From Marinigracilibium pacificum (GTDB lineage: Bacteria > Bacteroidota > Bacteroidia > Cytophagales > Cyclobacteriaceae): DNA of 64,000 nt. A program made the position numbers and the translations under genes. Each line of letters starts with the position of its first letter. The stretch's first letter is position 1. The stretch covers positions 1-64,000 of the forward strand of contig NZ_JABBNU010000009.1 of assembly GCF_012926615.1 (NCBI RefSeq), read 5' to 3'. Positions 55,981-64,000 of the stretch are shown here, in pieces. Under the pieces are notes generated by a model. It was not told the DNA's origin. It searched no databases and was given only the letters and a program-made list of their open reading frames with translations.

Positions 55981-56467
55981 GTTCTTTATCCTTCATTCGT
56001 TCATTAAACTCTTCATACAACCTACCAGGAACAGGAGATTTGAAGAGGTAAATAGATTTTTTTGGCTTTTCCCAGGTAATAAACCCCTTTCTCCAGGCAT
56101 ACGCCAAACCCAACGCCAATATTAAAATAAATATCACCATCTCAAGCCATACCAACCACCCCCAACGTCCGCCGGTCTGAGCGATTAACTGCTCATCTCC
56201 AAAAACTGTTGCCCAGGGAAATAAGAATATGAGTTCAACCTCAAAAAGCAAAAACATCAATGCTACAAGATAAAACCTAAGGTTAAATTGTCCCCATGCA
56301 TTACCAACAGGATCTTCACCACTTTCATAGGAAGTGTTTTTTTCGGGGTTGGGTCTATCAGTTCGGATAATCTTACTTGTAATTACACCTCCAAGGGTAA
56401 ATACAGCTCCTCCAACGATAAACAATAACAGTATTGACAGGTTTGACAGATCTATATTTTCAGCCAT
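55964..56467 (-). CDS. nuoA: NADH-quinone oxidoreductase subunit A
   Basis: A small membrane subunit with three helices, 167 residues, slightly longer than usual at the C-terminus (a charged tail [19 protein letters not shown]). The family segment [40 protein letters not shown] includes the conserved Cys-free loop that faces the quinone channel. It is the first gene of nuoABCD, 51 bases after the LON-domain gene. Confidence 0.95.
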   Translation of the reverse strand: MAENIDLSNLSILLLFIVGGAVFTLGGVITSKIIRTDRPNPEKNTSYESGEDPVGNAWGQFNLRFYLVALMFLLFEVELIFLFPWATVFGDEQLIAQTGGRWGWLVWLEMVIFILILALGLAYAWRKGFITWEKPKKSIYLFKSPVPGRLYEEFNERMKDKEHGNKK

Positions 56468-56518
56468 ACTAATATTGGGCGCTTATTTTTAAAGCAATAT
56501 AGTGAAAACTGAATTACC

Positions 56519-57151
56519 TTAAAACCTGGGAGGCTTAAGGTGTTTAAAATGACCATTCATTTTTATTACAGTTCTTGAGCGTTCATACTCCTTTATCACA
56601 GGCAAAGTATGCTCAAGGTGGTCTACAATAAACATTTTTCTTTCGCTTTCTCTGGTAAGTTTTAACAATTCATATTCCTGACTTATTGATAGCCCAACCT
56701 TATGTGCAAGATCGTAACTACTAATCTGTTCGAGTGCCGGATCAATGGTTTTTAGATTTAATAATTCAAAAAGTTCATTTATCAATGAATAATACCTGTC
56801 TTTAACTATCGAATCAACACTATCATAAACATTATCAAGATAGACTACCTCTCCTCCCGCATAAAGTTTTCCAGGCCATGGATTTTTATAATTCTCAACT
56901 TTAAAAACTCTTTCCCCTCTTGTCTTTATATCCATTCTACCATCTGAATAGGTATGCGATAGTTCTTCAATTCGTACTTCGATACCATATTCGATCACCC
57001 CAGTTACATATCCGGGAATACCAAAAGGTTGATCAGTTTGAATACATTCATTAACCAGCTGTTTATATCTGGATTCAAATACATGAAGATTTATCGGTTC
57101 GCCAGGAAAAGCTACCATTTTCAATGGAAATAGAGGTAGAAAATTTTTCAT
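56519..57151 (-). CDS. LON substrate-binding-domain protein (no protease)
   Basis: 210 residues, soluble. The N-terminal half matches the LON/PUA-like substrate-binding domain (LPLFPLKMVAFPGEPINLHVFESRYKQLV, GIEVRIEELSHTY, TRGERVFKV). The C-terminal half is helical (LAHKVGLSISQEYELLKLTRESERKMFIVDHLEHTLPVI), as in the Lon N-terminal helical bundle. There is no ATPase or Ser-Lys protease. Proteins of this type are widespread, with no firm role. It lies upstream of nuoA on the same strand, 51 bases away, and after the icd terminator. Confidence 0.9.
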   Translation of the reverse strand: MKNFLPLFPLKMVAFPGEPINLHVFESRYKQLVNECIQTDQPFGIPGYVTGVIEYGIEVRIEELSHTYSDGRMDIKTRGERVFKVENYKNPWPGKLYAGGEVVYLDNVYDSVDSIVKDRYYSLINELFELLNLKTIDPALEQISSYDLAHKVGLSISQEYELLKLTRESERKMFIVDHLEHTLPVIKEYERSRTVIKMNGHFKHLKPPRF

Positions 57152-57186
57152 ATAAAATAAACTTAGCTAACCAGACTTTGTTCAAT

Positions 57187-57217
57187 AAAAAAAGCACTAC
57201 CAACAGGCAGTGCTTTT
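57187..57217 (-). terminator. Intrinsic terminator of icd
   Basis: Arms AAAAGCACT/AGTGCTTTT with an inner CC/GG pair and one mismatch are followed on the minus strand by seven T residues. It starts 25 bases past the icd stop. Confidence 0.88.
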
Positions 57218-57241
57218 TAGAATTTTATTTGCTAAATATTA

Positions 57242-58465
57242 TTAATTCAGCTTTGCTTTTAGACCTTCATCAAGTACTGCAAGGAATTCCTCAGTAGTAA
57301 GATAATGATCTTGAGTCATTTTATCACCATGAATTAACAAAGCAAGGTCCTTTGTCATTTTGCCATTCTCTACTGCTTCGATACAAACAGCTTCTAAGCT
57401 ATGAGCAAAATCAACCAGCTTCTGGTTATCATCAAGTTTACCTCTGAAAGCTAAACCTCTTGTCCACGCAAATATTGAAGCAATTGGATTAGTTGATGTA
57501 GGCTTACCTTGCTGATGCTGACGGTAGTGACGAGTTACAGTACCGTGAGCTGCTTCAGCTTCCATTGTTTTTCCATCAGGAGTAATCAATGTTGAAGTCA
57601 TCAAACCTAAAGATCCGAAACCTTGAGCTACTGTATCAGACTGTACATCACCATCATAGTTTTTACAAGCCCAAACGAATCCACCTTCCCACTTAAGAGC
57701 CGCAGCAACCATATCATCGATTAATCTGTGCTCGTAAGTAATTCCAGCTTCATCAAATTTAGCCTTCCACTCATTCTGATATACCTCTTCGAAAATATCT
57801 TTAAATCTACCATCATACTTCTTAAGGATAGTGTTTTTAGTAGACATATAAAGAGGCCATTTCTTTTCGTAAGCCATGTTAAAACAAGCACGAGCAAATC
57901 CGTAAATAGATTCGTCAGTGTTGTACATAATCATTGCAATACCATCACCATTAAAATCATAAGCTTCAAAAGTTTGAGGCTCACCATTTTCAGGAGTGAA
58001 AGTCATTGTCAATTTACCTTTACCTTTTGTCAAAGTATCTGTTGCTCTATACTGATCTCCAAATGCATGACGACCGATACAAATAGGCTTTGTCCATCCT
58101 GGAACCAATCGAGGAACATTGTTAATCAAAATTGGCTCACGGAAAACAGTACCTCCAAGAATATTTCTGATCGTACCATTAGGAGAACGGTACATTTCTT
58201 TCAGACCAAACTCTTCAACACGCGCCTCATCAGGAGTGATGGTAGCACATTTAATACCAACATTATATTTTTTGATTGCATTAGCTGCATCAACTGTGAT
58301 CTGGTCATTTGTCGCATCACGACTCTCCATTCCAAGATCATAGTACTTAATATCAATATCCAGGTACGGAAGGATCAGTTTGTCTTTAATAAACTGCCAT
58401 ATTACCCGAGTCATTTCATCACCGTCCAGTTCTACAACCGGATTTGCTACTTTAATTTTGTCCAT
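57242..58465 (-). CDS. icd: NADP-dependent isocitrate dehydrogenase, dimeric (eukaryote-like) type
   Basis: Oxidises isocitrate to 2-oxoglutarate in the TCA cycle. 407 residues. Type II features are [24 protein letters not shown] at the start, [41 protein letters not shown] (isocitrate serine and arginines), [13 protein letters not shown], the metal Asp region [30 protein letters not shown] and [12 protein letters not shown] (NADP binding). This is the homodimeric type, different from the E. coli enzyme. It is monocistronic. A long open frame on the opposite strand is only its antisense shadow. Confidence 0.97.
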   Translation of the reverse strand: MDKIKVANPVVELDGDEMTRVIWQFIKDKLILPYLDIDIKYYDLGMESRDATNDQITVDAANAIKKYNVGIKCATITPDEARVEEFGLKEMYRSPNGTIRNILGGTVFREPILINNVPRLVPGWTKPICIGRHAFGDQYRATDTLTKGKGKLTMTFTPENGEPQTFEAYDFNGDGIAMIMYNTDESIYGFARACFNMAYEKKWPLYMSTKNTILKKYDGRFKDIFEEVYQNEWKAKFDEAGITYEHRLIDDMVAAALKWEGGFVWACKNYDGDVQSDTVAQGFGSLGLMTSTLITPDGKTMEAEAAHGTVTRHYRQHQQGKPTSTNPIASIFAWTRGLAFRGKLDDNQKLVDFAHSLEAVCIEAVENGKMTKDLALLIHGDKMTQDHYLTTEEFLAVLDEGLKAKLN

Positions 58466-58619
58466 AGTAAATCTACGTGTTAGTATTCCGAGTTAGTTTC
58501 TAAATTTTACAATTTGGGCACGAAGTTACGAAATTATGTTTAAATGAAGTATAGCTTCATTCTGTTGTTATATATAATGAGTCACCATAAAATTCGTTAT
58601 AACAAAAATAACATATTAT

Positions 58620-59195
58620 ATGACTCTCATTTTAACACTGATTTTATCCTTATCTACATCTTTTTTCTCTACAGAAAAACCTGTACAGACTACTGAAAGT
58701 ATATGTATTACCAGTGAAGAGGCCCTCTTACTGGAAATTTTGAATGATTACAGAATCTCAAAAAAATTGCATTCAGTAAAATTATCTTCCAAACTCACAT
58801 TAGTCGCAAAAACTCATGCCCGTGACTTAATGGAAAATTATTCCTTTGATGAAACCTGCAACCCTCATAGCTGGTCAGATAAAGGAAACTGGACATCATG
58901 CTGCTATACATCTGATCACAAACAATCAAACTGCATGTGGAATAAGCCAAAGGAAATTGCTGAGTATTACGCTCATGGCTATGAAATAATATTCTATCAT
59001 TCAGGAAAAGCAACTGCAGAGGATGCCTTAAAGGGATGGAAAAACAGTACTGCTCATAATGAAGTGGTAACAAACACTAGCATTTGGAAACAGATAAAAT
59101 GGGAATCGATTGGGGTGGCAATCGACGGAAACTGGGCGGTAGTATGGTTTGGACCTGCCCCTGATCAATCACCCCAACCGAAAATATGTCAATAG
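58620..59195 (+). CDS. Secreted CAP-domain (SCP/PR-1) protein
   Basis: 191 residues with a signal peptide (to about 19). The CAP domain is visible in [48 protein letters not shown], and [13 protein letters not shown] with WAVVWFG. These supply the two His and Glu residues of the CAP cavity. Six or more cysteines in the middle ([14 protein letters not shown]) suggest disulfides. CAP proteins are secreted. Their activities are varied, so no exact function is given. The stop overlaps the convergent panB end by seven bases. Confidence 0.88.
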   Translation: MTLILTLILSLSTSFFSTEKPVQTTESICITSEEALLLEILNDYRISKKLHSVKLSSKLTLVAKTHARDLMENYSFDETCNPHSWSDKGNWTSCCYTSDHKQSNCMWNKPKEIAEYYAHGYEIIFYHSGKATAEDALKGWKNSTAHNEVVTNTSIWKQIKWESIGVAIDGNWAVVWFGPAPDQSPQPKICQ

Positions 59196-60010
59196 CTTTC
59201 TTTATCAGTAGGAAAACCGCCTGACTTCACATCATCGATGTAATTATTAAAAGCTTTGGACATTATATCATTCAAATCTGCATATTGTCTAAGGAATCTA
59301 GGTTTAAATTCCTGAGTTATACCCAACATGTCATGGACCACTAATACCTGGCCATCAACATCTGGACCTGCACCAATTCCTATAACTGGAATAGACACTC
59401 TTTGAGCAACTTCCTTAGCAAGTTTCGAAGGGATTTTTTCTAATACAAGTGCAAAGCAACCAATACGCTCTAACAACTCAGCATCTTCAATTAATTTTTG
59501 AGCCTCTTCATCTTCTTTGGCTCTAACAGTATAGGTTCCAAATTTATAAATTGATTGTGGGGTTAGTCCTAAATGCCCCATTACCGGAACACCTGCTGAC
59601 AGCACACGCTCGATAGACTCTTGAATTTCGCTTCCCCCTTCCATTTTCACAGCGTGAGCACCAGATTCTTTCATAATTCTTACCGAAGAACGCAATGCCT
59701 CACTCGAACTACCCTGATAAGACCCAAATGGAATATCGACAACAACTAATGCTCTGTCAACCGCTCTGATCACACTTCCAGCATGATAAATCATCTGATC
59801 AAGGGTGATAGGAAGTGTAGTTTCATGACCTGCCATAACATTAGATGCCGAATCACCAACTAAAATAATATCAATACCAGATTGATCAATGATTTTAGCC
59901 ATAGAGTAATCGTATGCCGTAAGCATAGCAATTTTCTCTCCGGTGTTTTTCATTTCTTGTAGTATGTGCGTTGTGATTTTTTTTATATCTGAAGATCTGT
60001 GTACTGACAT
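59189..60010 (-). CDS. panB: 3-methyl-2-oxobutanoate hydroxymethyltransferase
   Basis: Transfers a hydroxymethyl group from methylene-tetrahydrofolate to 2-oxoisovalerate, giving ketopantoate on the route to pantothenate and CoA. 273 residues. The TIM-barrel signature is [45 protein letters not shown], with metal Asp in VGDS and [10 protein letters not shown]. Catalytic Glu lies in [11 protein letters not shown], and [21 protein letters not shown] closes the barrel. It uses the same ketoacid precursor as leucine synthesis. It is a single gene, convergent with the CAP-domain gene. Confidence 0.96.
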   Translation of the reverse strand: MSVHRSSDIKKITTHILQEMKNTGEKIAMLTAYDYSMAKIIDQSGIDIILVGDSASNVMAGHETTLPITLDQMIYHAGSVIRAVDRALVVVDIPFGSYQGSSSEALRSSVRIMKESGAHAVKMEGGSEIQESIERVLSAGVPVMGHLGLTPQSIYKFGTYTVRAKEDEEAQKLIEDAELLERIGCFALVLEKIPSKLAKEVAQRVSIPVIGIGAGPDVDGQVLVVHDMLGITQEFKPRFLRQYADLNDIMSKAFNNYIDDVKSGGFPTDKESY

Positions 60011-60059
60011 GATTAAATGTGGTTTTGATTAACAAAAGTGCGAAAGACTGACCTACTTT

Positions 60060-61586
60060 TCAAATACTATCCGAATAATGATTTGGAATGACAACTTTAA
60101 AAGTAGTTCCTTTGCCTTCTTCACTTTCTACTTCTATAGTCCCATTGAGTTTATCTATTGTAGTATCGACAAGATAAAGCCCTAACCCGGAACCACTGCT
60201 TTTTTCTGTTGCCCGGCTAAACATATCAAAAATCCCATCAATTTTGTTTTCAGGAATACCTTCTCCGTTATCCTCGATGGTAATTACAGCTTCCTTCTCA
60301 GTTACAACGGCAGTTATCCTTATATAGCTGTCTGGAATATCTCTGCGATATTTCAGGGCATTGGAAATTATGTTATTTAATACAATCCTGACTCGGGGTG
60401 GGTCAGAATAAAATGGTTCTATTTCACGAATATGACTAAAAACCTGCAGGTTTTTCATATTTTCTATCGCTCCATAAACAGCAATAGCCTGGTTAACCTC
60501 CACCTGTAAGTGAATTCTTTCTTTCTTAATATCCAGCCTGCTGTTTCTACTGATATGAAGCAGGTCGCCTACAAGATCATCAAGTCGTTTTACGCTATTC
60601 TCGATCTCATCAACGCATTTTGCCTGGATTTCCGGATCCTCATCTTTTCGCAATAGATTAACCAGGCCTAACACAGATTTTAAAGGAGATCGAAGATCGT
60701 GACTAGCATGATAAACAAACCTGTCAAGTTCATAATTAACTTGCTCAAGCTCTATCATACTCTTTTTCAACTCTGTAATATCACTAATTACCGCATCAAG
60801 CCTATCCTTATCTTTATTTAGTGTTGCAGAAACCAGGCCGTATAACTTACCTCCCCACACAGTTCTGATTTCAAGCTCAAAATCTTCAACTCTGCCATCA
60901 CGATAAAGTTTTTCAAGAAACCTTTTTCTATCCTCCGGACTATGATAAAAGTTCTGGATATAAACTTCATCCGAGTCCTTGTCAGCTCCTGTTAATTGAT
61001 AAAACCGTCTATTTGCTTCAAGGATTTTTCCTGTTGATGCCTCTGTAATTACCGTTACAACCTGAGAATTCTGATAAAGAATATAATACTTTTCCTTTGC
61101 TTCTTCGAGTTCCTTTTTGGCTTTTATTTCTTCAGAAACATCCTTATGCGTTCCTACAATATATTCCAGATTCCCTTCTTCATCATATAAAAAATTCGCC
61201 CTTGATCTTATATAACAATAGTTTCCTGCCTTATGCTTCAATCTGAAAATCTGATAAAATTCTGAGGGTTCAACATTTTCGAGTTTTTCCATAAATGATC
61301 TGATGGCGATCCCCTTATCTTCCTCATGAACCCAATCCATCCAAAGATTCATATTAAGGTCCACCTCATTTACTTCATAGCCCATCATCTTGATCCATTG
61401 ATCATTCACATAGACCTTTTCATCTTTTACATCAAAGAGCCATAGTCCTTCATAGGTACCTGAAATAATCTTTCTCATAAGAAACAACTCCTTATTTTGA
61501 GAGGCGATTTCAGGATCTCCTTCAATAAGAACCATCCTGGCTCTGGATATTTTATCCTCAATTCCTGGATTAACCCGATTCTTCAT
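60060..61586 (-). CDS. PAS-domain sensor histidine kinase (soluble)
   Basis: 508 residues with no membrane helix, so it is cytoplasmic. Two PAS/PAC modules lie at about 40-155 and 165-275. HisKA carries His296 in VYHASHDLRSPLKSVLGLVNLL. The ATPase has the N box LNNIISNALKYR, the G1 box DNGEGIP and the G2 box GSGLGLYLVD. PAS modules suggest sensing of a redox state, light or small ligand, but no cofactor site was identified. The gene starts four bases before the phosphoribosyltransferase stop, so the two are probably co-transcribed. There is no response regulator nearby. Confidence 0.93.
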   Translation of the reverse strand: MKNRVNPGIEDKISRARMVLIEGDPEIASQNKELFLMRKIISGTYEGLWLFDVKDEKVYVNDQWIKMMGYEVNEVDLNMNLWMDWVHEEDKGIAIRSFMEKLENVEPSEFYQIFRLKHKAGNYCYIRSRANFLYDEEGNLEYIVGTHKDVSEEIKAKKELEEAKEKYYILYQNSQVVTVITEASTGKILEANRRFYQLTGADKDSDEVYIQNFYHSPEDRKRFLEKLYRDGRVEDFELEIRTVWGGKLYGLVSATLNKDKDRLDAVISDITELKKSMIELEQVNYELDRFVYHASHDLRSPLKSVLGLVNLLRKDEDPEIQAKCVDEIENSVKRLDDLVGDLLHISRNSRLDIKKERIHLQVEVNQAIAVYGAIENMKNLQVFSHIREIEPFYSDPPRVRIVLNNIISNALKYRRDIPDSYIRITAVVTEKEAVITIEDNGEGIPENKIDGIFDMFSRATEKSSGSGLGLYLVDTTIDKLNGTIEVESEEGKGTTFKVVIPNHYSDSI

Positions 61587-61589
61587 ACA

Positions 61590-62093
61590 CTATTTCAGAT
61601 ATACTGCCGGTTCTTCCCCCAGAACCACTTTGATATGATCATTTAGTGTGGTAGATAACTCATACCCAAGGTAGTTTGCTAAAACCGGAAACGATTTATG
61701 ACTTCTGTTCACAAGAACGGCAGTTTCTATTTTCTTAACTGAAGTCCCAAGAAATATCTTCATACTATTCGCCATCGTTCTACCGGTATTCAACACATCA
61801 TCAACTAAAATCACCACACTATCACTAATATTTGAAACAGGAGTTTCATCTGAAAGCTTTACTTCATCAGGATTGGATTTATCAATAAGAACTTCAACAA
61901 CTTCAACTTCAATCTTGCTTATTTTCTTAACCTCTTTTGCCAAAGCATGAGCCAGATCAACACCGGCACCTTCTATTCCGGCCATAATCAGATTACTCTC
62001 TTCAAAATTTCTTTCATAAATTTCATAAGCCATTCTGATTATTTTCTGATGAACAGCCTTAGCATCTAAAATTTTGTTTTCTACTGAAGTCAT
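61590..62093 (-). CDS. Phosphoribosyltransferase (PyrR-like)
   Basis: 167 residues, type I phosphoribosyltransferase fold. The PRPP-binding motif VILVDDVLNTGRT is at 94-106. The region LVNRSHKSFPVLANYLGYELSTT resembles PyrR, an RNA-binding attenuator of pyrimidine genes with weak uracil phosphoribosyltransferase activity. It could equally be a purine-type phosphoribosyltransferase. No pyr genes lie beside it. It is divergent from lon and upstream of the PAS kinase. Confidence 0.85.
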   Translation of the reverse strand: MTSVENKILDAKAVHQKIIRMAYEIYERNFEESNLIMAGIEGAGVDLAHALAKEVKKISKIEVEVVEVLIDKSNPDEVKLSDETPVSNISDSVVILVDDVLNTGRTMANSMKIFLGTSVKKIETAVLVNRSHKSFPVLANYLGYELSTTLNDHIKVVLGEEPAVYLK

Positions 62094-62272
62094 TTTTGTC
62101 TATTTATGAACCTAAAAGTAATATTTAGTTTCCAATAATTTAAAACTGACTGATATATTGTCAGGTTATATCGTAAATTTAAGCTTTGGCACAAGGCTTG
62201 CCATATAGACGATCACCTTAAATTAAAATAAAATTGAATATTACATGCCATCTTGGCACATTTATATAGATT

Positions 62273-64000
62273 ATGAGCAAAGAAAATAAGCTTTCATCGT
62301 TGGTATTAACAGAATTGGCAGAGGATAATTCAGGTGATATGCTACAACTCATCAATCCTGAACAGGAAGGTGATGATGACAAATTAATGGATAATCTTCC
62401 TGAAGAACTACCTGTCCTTCCTATAAAAAACACCGTATTGTTTCCCGGGGTAGTAATTCCCATTACTGTAGGCAGAAAAAAATCTGTCAAACTGGTAAAG
62501 CAGGTTTATGAAAAAGAGAGAATTATAGGTGTAGTTGCTCAAAAACAAAGTAACAATGAAGATCCCGGTAAGGATGATATTTATCAGGTGGGAACTATTG
62601 CCAGAATAATTAAAATGATTGTTTTACCTGATGGAAATATTACTATCATTATTCAGGGTAAAAAGAGGTTCAAAATAGATGAATTTGTTACTGAAGACCC
62701 TTATTTAAAGGTTAAACATTCTGTCCTTGAAGAAAGCTTTCCTGCTGACTCAAATGAAAATCTTCAGGCTCTGGTTCAGTCACTTAAAGATTCTGCAAAT
62801 AAAATTTTAAAGCTTAATCCTGATATCCCTCAAGAAGCTCAGGTTGCGCTTGACAATATTGAAAGCACAAAGTTTTTGACTCATTTCCTTTGCTCAAATA
62901 TCAATGCTGAGGTAGACGAAAAGCAAAAACTTCTTGAAATAAATGATGGATTTAAGCGTGCATCATTGCTTTTGGAATACATGATGCGTGACATCAAAAT
63001 GCTTGAAATAAAGCAAGAGATCCAAAATAAAGTTCATGTTGATATCGATCAACAACAGCGTGATTATTACCTGCGTCAGCAAATAAGAATTCTTCAGGAT
63101 GAATTGGGTCAGGAAGGGCCGGAAGCAGAAATTGAAGAATTGAGATTAAAAGGCGAGGATAAAAACTGGCCAGACAATGTTCATGAACATTTTAATAAAG
63201 AGCTTGACAAAATCCTGAGACTTAACCCTCAGGCTGCTGAATATCCTGTATTGATTAACTATTGTGAGCTATTACTTGAATTACCATGGAATGAGCTCAC
63301 TGAAGATAATTTTGACCTCAAACGCGCCAAGGAAGTTCTTGACAAAGATCATTATGGCCTAACTAAAGTCAAGGAAAGAATTATAGAATATCTTGCTGTT
63401 TTAAAGCTGAAAAAGGATATGAAAGCACCGATTTTATGCCTTTATGGCCCTCCGGGTGTAGGTAAAACTTCACTGGGAAGATCTGTTGCCAGAGCTTTGA
63501 ACAGAAAGTATGTAAGGATGTCACTTGGTGGTGTTCATGATGAGGCTGAGATTAGAGGTCATAGAAAAACCTATGTTGGTGCAATGCCCGGAAAAATTAT
63601 CCAAAACATTAAAAGGGCAGAGTCATCAAACCCGGTATTCATACTTGACGAGATAGATAAACTGGATTCTGGTCACAGAGGAGATCCTTCTTCAGCTCTA
63701 TTGGAAGTCCTTGACCCGGAACAAAACAGTACCTTTAGCGATAACTTTCTTGAAATTGATTACGACCTTTCAAAGGTTTTATTTATCGCTACAGCAAACA
63801 GCCTTGAGTCTATTCCTGCTCCATTAAGAGACAGAATGGAGATAATCGAAATTACTGGATACACTCATGAAGAAAAGGTAGAAATTGCTAAAAAGCACCT
63901 TATTCCGAAGCAAAGAAAAGAGCATGGTTTAAAAGCTAAGGACGTAACATTTGCCAAAGCTGCTATCGACAAACTGATTAATGGATACACGCGTGAATCA
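62273..64000 (+). CDS. lon: ATP-dependent protease Lon, 3' end outside the window
   Basis: The frame is open from the ATG at 62273 to the window edge, 576 codons. An acidic N-terminal extension of about 45 residues precedes the LON domain (LPVLPIKNTVLFPGVVIPITVG, from about residue 47). Helical and coiled segments follow (VDIDQQQRDYYLRQQIRILQDELG). The AAA+ domain has Walker A GPPGVGKT at 392-399, RMSLGGVHDEAEIRGHRKTYVGAMPG, Walker B VFILDEIDKL and the sensor region near EIIEITGYTHEEK. The Ser-Lys protease domain is not in the window. It is a cytoplasmic housekeeping and stress protease. Confidence 0.96.
   Translation, partial: MSKENKLSSLVLTELAEDNSGDMLQLINPEQEGDDDKLMDNLPEELPVLPIKNTVLFPGVVIPITVGRKKSVKLVKQVYEKERIIGVVAQKQSNNEDPGKDDIYQVGTIARIIKMIVLPDGNITIIIQGKKRFKIDEFVTEDPYLKVKHSVLEESFPADSNENLQALVQSLKDSANKILKLNPDIPQEAQVALDNIESTKFLTHFLCSNINAEVDEKQKLLEINDGFKRASLLLEYMMRDIKMLEIKQEIQNKVHVDIDQQQRDYYLRQQIRILQDELGQEGPEAEIEELRLKGEDKNWPDNVHEHFNKELDKILRLNPQAAEYPVLINYCELLLELPWNELTEDNFDLKRAKEVLDKDHYGLTKVKERIIEYLAVLKLKKDMKAPILCLYGPPGVGKTSLGRSVARALNRKYVRMSLGGVHDEAEIRGHRKTYVGAMPGKIIQNIKRAESSNPVFILDEIDKLDSGHRGDPSSALLEVLDPEQNSTFSDNFLEIDYDLSKVLFIATANSLESIPAPLRDRMEIIEITGYTHEEKVEIAKKHLIPKQRKEHGLKAKDVTFAKAAIDKLINGYTRES

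Noticed and set aside
57728-58483. 251-codon plus-strand frame opposite icd
   Set aside because: It is the antisense shadow of a clear isocitrate dehydrogenase gene and has no family features.

Overview
The window is AT-rich bacterial chromosome from a member of the Bacteroidota, most likely a Cytophagales-type free-living or marine bacterium. The support is a type IX secretion (T9SS) type B surface protein with a PorP/SprF partner, an ECF sigma/FecR/TonB receptor module, few Shine-Dalgarno sites, promoter elements of the TTG-N19-TAnnTTTG class, sigma-54, menaquinone biosynthesis (menB) and a eukaryote-like dimeric isocitrate dehydrogenase. I cannot name the genus. No prophage, insertion sequence or CRISPR array is visible.

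Layout. 1-322 looks like the leader and tandem promoters of an rRNA operon that is transcribed leftward out of the window. 453-14600 is mostly housekeeping: aspS, a secreted protein coupled to tadA, sodA, a BlaI/M56 (BlaR1-like) regulatory pair with three operator-like dyads, a TRIC-type channel, clpB, two unknown envelope proteins, a UPF0316 membrane protein, rlmN and an M19 dipeptidase. 14661-22473 holds menB, kynU, an MltF-type lytic transglycosylase, an ENPP-type phosphodiesterase and a TonB receptor.

22895-39023 is the accessory core. It has a DUF2652 cyclase-fold protein, an ECF sigma/FecR/STN-TonB receptor module facing two lipoproteins built from a four-cysteine repeat, a sugar transporter, and a tight four-gene operon. 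That operon encodes an HYR adhesin with a T9SS sorting domain, a PorP/SprF protein, a TPR-PD40 periplasmic protein and a histidine kinase with a large periplasmic part. I read it as a possible surface-to-cytoplasm sensing system.

39215-64000 returns to core functions: OmpA-like and beta-barrel outer membrane proteins, tRNA-Arg(ACG), a PAP2-like membrane protein with rpoN, asnS, nnr, a TPR histidine kinase, the leuACDB operon, a detached nuoABCD cluster with a LON-domain protein, icd, a CAP-domain secreted protein, panB, a PAS histidine kinase with a PyrR-like phosphoribosyltransferase, and the 5' two thirds of lon, which is cut by the window edge.

Three histidine kinases are present and no response regulator. 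TadA and its expected substrate tRNA-Arg(ACG) are both in the window. Several transcription units are closed by clear intrinsic terminators, which are listed individually.
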